Shown piece by piece: positions 58,934 through 64,000 of a stretch of DNA of 64,000 nt. The position numbers and the translations under genes were made by a program. Each line of letters begins with the position of its first letter. The first letter of the stretch is position 1. The DNA lies in contig CALNXK010000545.1 of assembly GCA_942486035.1 (NCBI GenBank), positions 1-64,000 of the forward strand. Direction: 5' to 3'. This DNA comes from Porites lobata. Lineage: Eukaryota > Cnidaria > Anthozoa > Scleractinia > Poritidae. Under the pieces are notes generated by a model. It saw only the letters and a list, made by a program, of their open reading frames with translations. It had not been told where the DNA came from and ran no database searches.

Positions 58934-61900
58934 TCATTTTTGTGATTGAAGATAATTATCAACGAGACGTCTATCCAAAATATGGTGTTCCGGTTCCCAC
59001 GTTGATTGGTTCGTAGGAAAGGAGAGCCACTTGACCAAGTACTCAACCTTTCCATTTCTCTTTCGATGTTTTAGAATTTTTTCTGCACTAAACACAGTTT
59101 CATTGTCGATAAAAATTGCTTCCGGAGTTAATTCCTTTGTATTTTGGAGTTGATTCTTTGTCTTTTCTTGGTCTGATTCTTTGTTTGACTCTTTCTCATT
59201 TTGAGGCTGTGGGGACAGTGGCATCTCAATCTCAAAACAATCTTTTGGGATACCAGACTCGTTAATGTACGGCTCGGCAGGGTCATCAAAAGGCGGAGGG
59301 TCAATTGGTCTCAAATTAGGATCAACAAACGGCTTCATACGATTTGCGTGACAGGAAAACGCGACTTTTTTATTGGTGATCGTACGTAACTTAAAATCAA
59401 CCCGTGACAATTTCTCAACGACTCTGTATGGACCCAACCAATTATGCTTTAACTTTTTGGATAACCCTTTTCTAGTTCTCGGGGTATAAACCCAAACACG
59501 TTGTCCAACTTCAAAAACAGGTGCTTTTGTCTTTTGATCGTAATAATCCTTCATTTTTTGTTGTGCACGTTGTAAATTTTCTTTCGCTAAATTTTAAGCT
59601 AATTCGACTTTTTCGACAACACCTTTTCGATAGTCAAGGACCGAAATACTCAAACCATCAGCCGCAGGGGGCAAATACTTAACGTCAATGGCAAGCGTGG
59701 CTCTCGGCCATAAAGAACGTAAAAAGGAGAATTCCCAATTGTATCTAAAACAGAAGTCCTATGCGCAAACAAAACAAGAGGTATGAACTGGTCCCAATCT
59801 TTCTGGTTTTTGGAAACGTACATTGACGAAGACTGACACAAGGTAGAATTTAAACCTTTCTACAGTACCATCGGTCTGTGGGTGATAACTAGAAGTATTG
59901 ACCTTTTGAATTTGAAATATTTTACAAACTTCTGCAACGACCTTAGACAAAAAGTTAGTTCCTCTGTCAGAGAGCAACACACGTGGTGCCCCATGTCTAG
60001 AAATAATTTCATCAATAAAAAGACGTGCAATAACAGGTGCTTCGACACTAGGCACTGGGAATGCTTAGACCCAGCGAGTTAAATAATCACTAAAAACTAC
60101 AATATAACTACAATATACTGCCTTTACTAGAAGGTGGAAAAGGACCTAAAACATCAACAGCCACTCTGTCGAATGCACCCTCGACTGGAATCGGAAGTAA
60201 AGGTGCCTTTTTCGAATTTCGTGGAGACTTCCTCATTGAACACTCAATGCAAGACTTAACCCAATGTTCTACATCCTTAAACATACCTTTCCACCAGTAT
60301 CTTTGCTTAAGTTTAGTAAAAGTTTTGTTCAAGCCAAAATGAGCACCGGCTATATGATCATCAACATTAGAGAGAATTTCAAAACGTAATGCAGCTGGGA
60401 CAACAAGCTGAGAAAAGGATTCACGAGCATTACGCCCTCGATTAAAATCAATGTGGTAAAGCAAACCATCTTGACCAATATAAAAATTATCGCTTGTGAG
60501 TAAAATCTTGCGTGCATCTTTATCGTTAGTAGGTAGGATATCATTCTCTAGAAAATCAATCATTGCAGTTAATTCAGGATCTCTTCTTTGCAATCTCTTG
60601 AGTGTGGGGCGTTTGAGGTTCTTCTTTCTTAAGCGAACTTATTTCACAAGAATCATATGGACGTCTAGACAAACAATCAGCATTACCATGGATTCTACCA
60701 GGGCGATGAACAATTAAAGTCATATTGTTGCAAAAGTAAGGCCCATCTAGCAAGACGACCAGAAGCATCTTTAACATTCATTAACCAACTAAGAGAACTG
60801 TAATCAGTAACAACAGTAAACTTATGATTGTGTAAATAAGGCTGAAATTTCTTAATTCCCTCAACTAATGCGAGAGCTTCTCTTTCTGTGGTACTATAAT
60901 TTTACTCTGCCTGATTCAAACCACGACCGTTGTAAGCAATAACTACTTCTTAGGATTAGGATATGCCAAAATGGGTGCAGAGACTAAGGCACGCTTAAGC
61001 TTTTCCAAGCCACGGCACAAGCTACAGTCCAAACAAAAGGAAGGTTCTTCTTTGTCAAAGCATTCAAAGGGTTGGCAAAATTTGAAAACTCTCTTACAAA
61101 ACGTCTGTAATAATTAGCAAAGACCTAAGAAACTCCTCAATTCCTTCAAATTTGTGGGGGTGGGGAATTCCTGAACCACTTTTACTTTGTCTGGGTTGGG
61201 CCTAACGCCTTCTGGCGTAATCACGTGACCTAGATACTCTACTCTTTAACGAAACTGCACTTCTTTGGATTCAACTTAACATTGGCGTCACGCAACCTTC
61301 TAAAAACTTCCTCCAAATGGACTAAATGCTCATCTACAGACTGAGATAAAATGATTCTATCATCGATGTAAATCAAAGCAAAACGGTATTTTAAGCCTTT
61401 CAAAATATGACCCACAAGTCTTTGAAAACTGGCTCCTGAATTCACTAATCCAAACGGCATTGTCAGAAATTCATTCATTGTGTGTAGAAAAGGCTGTCCT
61501 TGGTTGCGATTCCTGGCTAATTTGTATCTGCCGAAAACCACTTTTGAGATCCAACTTGAAAACACGCTTGCACCAGCTAAAGAATCTAGCGCATCAGCAA
61601 CTAAAGGCATTGGAAAGCTATCTACTTTAGTGACTTTATTAACTTTTACGAAAATCAACACAAAATCTATATGACCCATCCTTCTTTTAAACCAAAACAA
61701 CTGGAGAGCTCCAAGGAGAGACAGACTCTTTAATTATTCCTTTTTCAAGCATTTCGTCCACCTGACGGTCAATCTCTTTCTTATCATCAGCGTATACTCT
61801 CTACGGCCTTTGCTTAATAGGTGTAGCATCACCAGCATCAATGACATGCTGTACAAGGGATGGTCTACCCAACTGATCCCCAGAAAAAGCCAAAACATTA

Positions 61901-63170
61901 CGATATTTATTAAACAAATTCTTAAATTTTACTTTCTCATCATCATTCAAAATACTATTCGACAAATCAGGAAACTCTGAATAATCTTTTTGCTGTTGCA
62001 GATCATCTGAAGAATTATGTTGAGCATCCGAAGAAGGGGAATTTTTGCCAATCTCAAGTGTCGCTAAATCATTATCAACACGCTCAAAATCTGCCAATTT
62101 AGTCCTACGGAAAATTTCAAGTGGTTGAGCAGAAGGGTTTACCATCCTAACAGGAATAGTTGCATCACTAAAACCCTTCATGAACTCCGACGCTCCAAAA
62201 CGGTGATGCAAATCAGACTTAGACGTGACCAATCCATAAATTTCACTGGCACTGGTGTTTACACCTTTCGGTATCGAACTTAATCTACCAACGACAACGA
62301 CTTCTGATTGAGCGGGAATAGTAAAAGAATTATCAGCATGCACTGACAAAATACAATTATCAAAAACTTCAGCATCCAAATCATCACCAAAACTATCAGC
62401 AAAGGGGAGGGGATCCTCGGGGTAGGAAAATTCAATGATGTTCTCCATAAAATCAATTCTCCAACAATATTTTTGAAGAAAATCTCTCCCCAAAACAACG
62501 TCATGAGTTAAATATTTGATAACATAGGCTTCAAAAGGAAAAACATCAGACTTAATAACAAAATTGAGCCATACTTTACCAAGAACCTTAAGAGGATAAC
62601 CACTTACAGTCATTACACAACTGGTCGACAAGGATTCTAAACAACAATTTTTGTGACTAAGATACTTGTCCCAAACTTGAGAACTAATTGCTGTTACAGC
62701 TGCTCCTGTGTCAAGGAGTGCACGATAACTATTTCCTTTTATTGTTACACTTACATTAAAATTGTCACTCGCGAAAGGATGAAGAGAATCAATTTTACTC
62801 CATGTGGCAGGCAAAGAAACCCTGTCAGTCACGTCAGTCACATACGCCCTTGTCTCTGGGCTACTTGCGACAGATAAGCCACCACACTCACTACAAACAT
62901 TATTTTTAGCCCCAACGATATTTACTTCCAAATTTTCTTCACTTTTAGACTCAGACGCCAACTGTTCTTCTTTTTTAATTTCTTTTATACTGACTTCTCG
63001 AGATAAATTTTCACTTGACGACTTCTCATGAATGACTTCACTTTTAAAAGAAAACATAGGTACATTTGGCGAATGAGCATTGCCGTTTTCATTTGGTGAT
63101 GACCCGGCGAATACGCTATCAAATTTTGTTATGACCTGACAAAGACACTTAAGGGCGGAGTCCCATTGCT
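58934..63170 (-). pseudogene. Ty3/Gypsy retrotransposon pol with a C-terminal chromodomain, broken
   Basis: Domains in order: an aspartic protease (LLDTGAAVTAIS, near 62715) after an acidic region; a reverse transcriptase with TMPFGLVNSGASFQ and the YIDD box (61359-61370); RNase H (REALALVEGI, TDYSSLSWL, HRPGRIHGNADCLSRR). Then come an integrase HHCC region (about 60350-60230), an integrase core (LLSDRGTNF, SSYHPQTDGTVERF, 59950-59865) and a chromodomain (VEYLVKWLSFPTNQSTWEPE, about 59040-58980). At least six frame changes or stops separate the pieces. There is no gag zinc knuckle; coding is lost beyond about 63170, where another repeat begins. The chromodomain places it among chromovirus-like Gypsy elements. 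Confidence 0.88.
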
Positions 63171-63480
63171 AAGTAAATCTACCCATCCCAGAAAATTTGG
63201 TAATCACGTGACCGTACAGCGACCGCCCGCCGTCCGTCCGCACCACAGGAAAACCAATGTTTACTCTCACACTTTTAGCTAGTTTGGGAGCCCAAGAGAG
63301 AACTAATTGCACAGGCTGCACATCAATGTTGTGATCAATTGACAGCTATCAAAACAGGGCATCCGCTGACCAGTATCACCTGACCGTACCGCGGGCTCAA
63401 GTGTCGACCCATCGAGGTCGAGTATTTTTTTGAAGTTATCCGCTGACAAATTACCAGTTTCAAATGATCGCAGGCTCAAG
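63165..63480. repeat. Interspersed repeat, copy 2
   Basis: Shares blocks in order with 53370-53600 (CAGCTATCAAAACAGGG, CGCTGACCAGTATCACC, CGTCCGTCCGCACCACAGG). It adjoins the truncated 5' end of the Gypsy element. Confidence 0.6.
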
Positions 63481-64000
63481 TTTATTTTTTCCAAGGATTC
63501 ATATCAAATATGTTGTGTTTATGTCACTATGGCCCCGCACTATTAGGATTTTGATTTCAAACTGACCTCGGAAGCGAAAATTCATCCAGTTTTTTTAAAA
63601 GTACAGGCGGGGAAGACCTTATCTTACCATGATCACGCGTTGATCACGCTCTACGTCCAATTTTTATACTCTGATTGGTCAAAATTTGACAGGTGAGTTT
63701 ATGCGGAAAAATTATTCAGCATCTTGAAAGTAGTTTACGTTGACAGCTGAAGCTGACAGAGTTTTGTGTCAACTTGTGATGTTTTTAACTGTCTTTTTCC
63801 TCTGGAGGTACAAAATGAAATACAGCTGCTATCAAGAGTCTTCTGTTATTCATGGCTGGTTTGTTTACTGGGTTTTGGTTGAGAAATGCGTCGCTTGTCA
63901 AAATTCGGTAATTCGATTTCGGATGGCATCGTTTTCGTTTTCACCTTGCTTTTATGCGTAAGAGGGTTTAAAAGTCTCAAGCAACTGTGGCCTCCCTTGC
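63481..64000. other. No gene seen
   Basis: AT-rich; one 73-codon open frame (63740-63961) without recognisable content. Confidence 0.4.

Noticed and set aside
1..64000. CRISPR arrays, bacterial operons or ribosomal RNA
   Set aside because: None seen; introns, LTR elements and LINEs show eukaryotic nuclear DNA.

Overview
This is invertebrate nuclear DNA, most likely from a stony coral or another hexacorallian. It is AT-rich, exons are short and separated by long introns, and most of the window is decayed transposable elements plus multicopy gene families that I associate from memory with cnidarian genomes. No database was searched; family names rest on motifs read from the translations.

Layout. 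1-3674: a broken BEL/Pao retrotransposon on the minus strand. 4093-5226: a broken copy of a multicopy C2H2 zinc-finger gene on the plus strand. 8756-9151: one well-formed C-type lectin exon on the minus strand. 9575-28477: the main discovery, a candidate DNA transposon of about 18.9 kb. It has inverted terminal repeats of about 90-100 bp and the 7-mer ACACGAC beside both ends. Two genes start just inside the two repeats and run towards each other: a DUF6589-like gene carrying ankyrin repeats (plus, 9710-20936), and a gene joining an OTU/vertnin-like domain, a zinc finger and a RecQ-type helicase (minus, 28344-24125). Both genes carry stops and frameshifts, and younger repeats are nested inside, so this copy is dead.

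29271-30651 is a second BEL/Pao relic. About 29939-41133 is a tandem duplication with two units of roughly 5.9 and 5.2 kb. Each unit holds a two-exon CUB domain on the minus strand, a foldback element beside a CUB exon, and LINE 3' ends. 41-51 kb is almost all short inverted-repeat elements, including a 5 kb relative of the repeat at 21-23.8 kb. 52208-53078 is a third, older CUB domain. 56671-63170 is a minus-strand Ty3/Gypsy element with a chromodomain, one LTR and a missing 5' end.

How the parts relate. The three CUB modules and the lectin exon lie on one strand, begin and end in phase 1 and keep good splice sites, so they could be parts of one secreted or membrane host gene (order CUB-CUB-CUB-lectin). 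If so, the 18.9 kb transposon sits in one of its introns. That link is inference. Within the transposon, the two genes look like a matched set: a possible transposase or DNA-binding protein and a helicase with a possible cysteine-protease domain.
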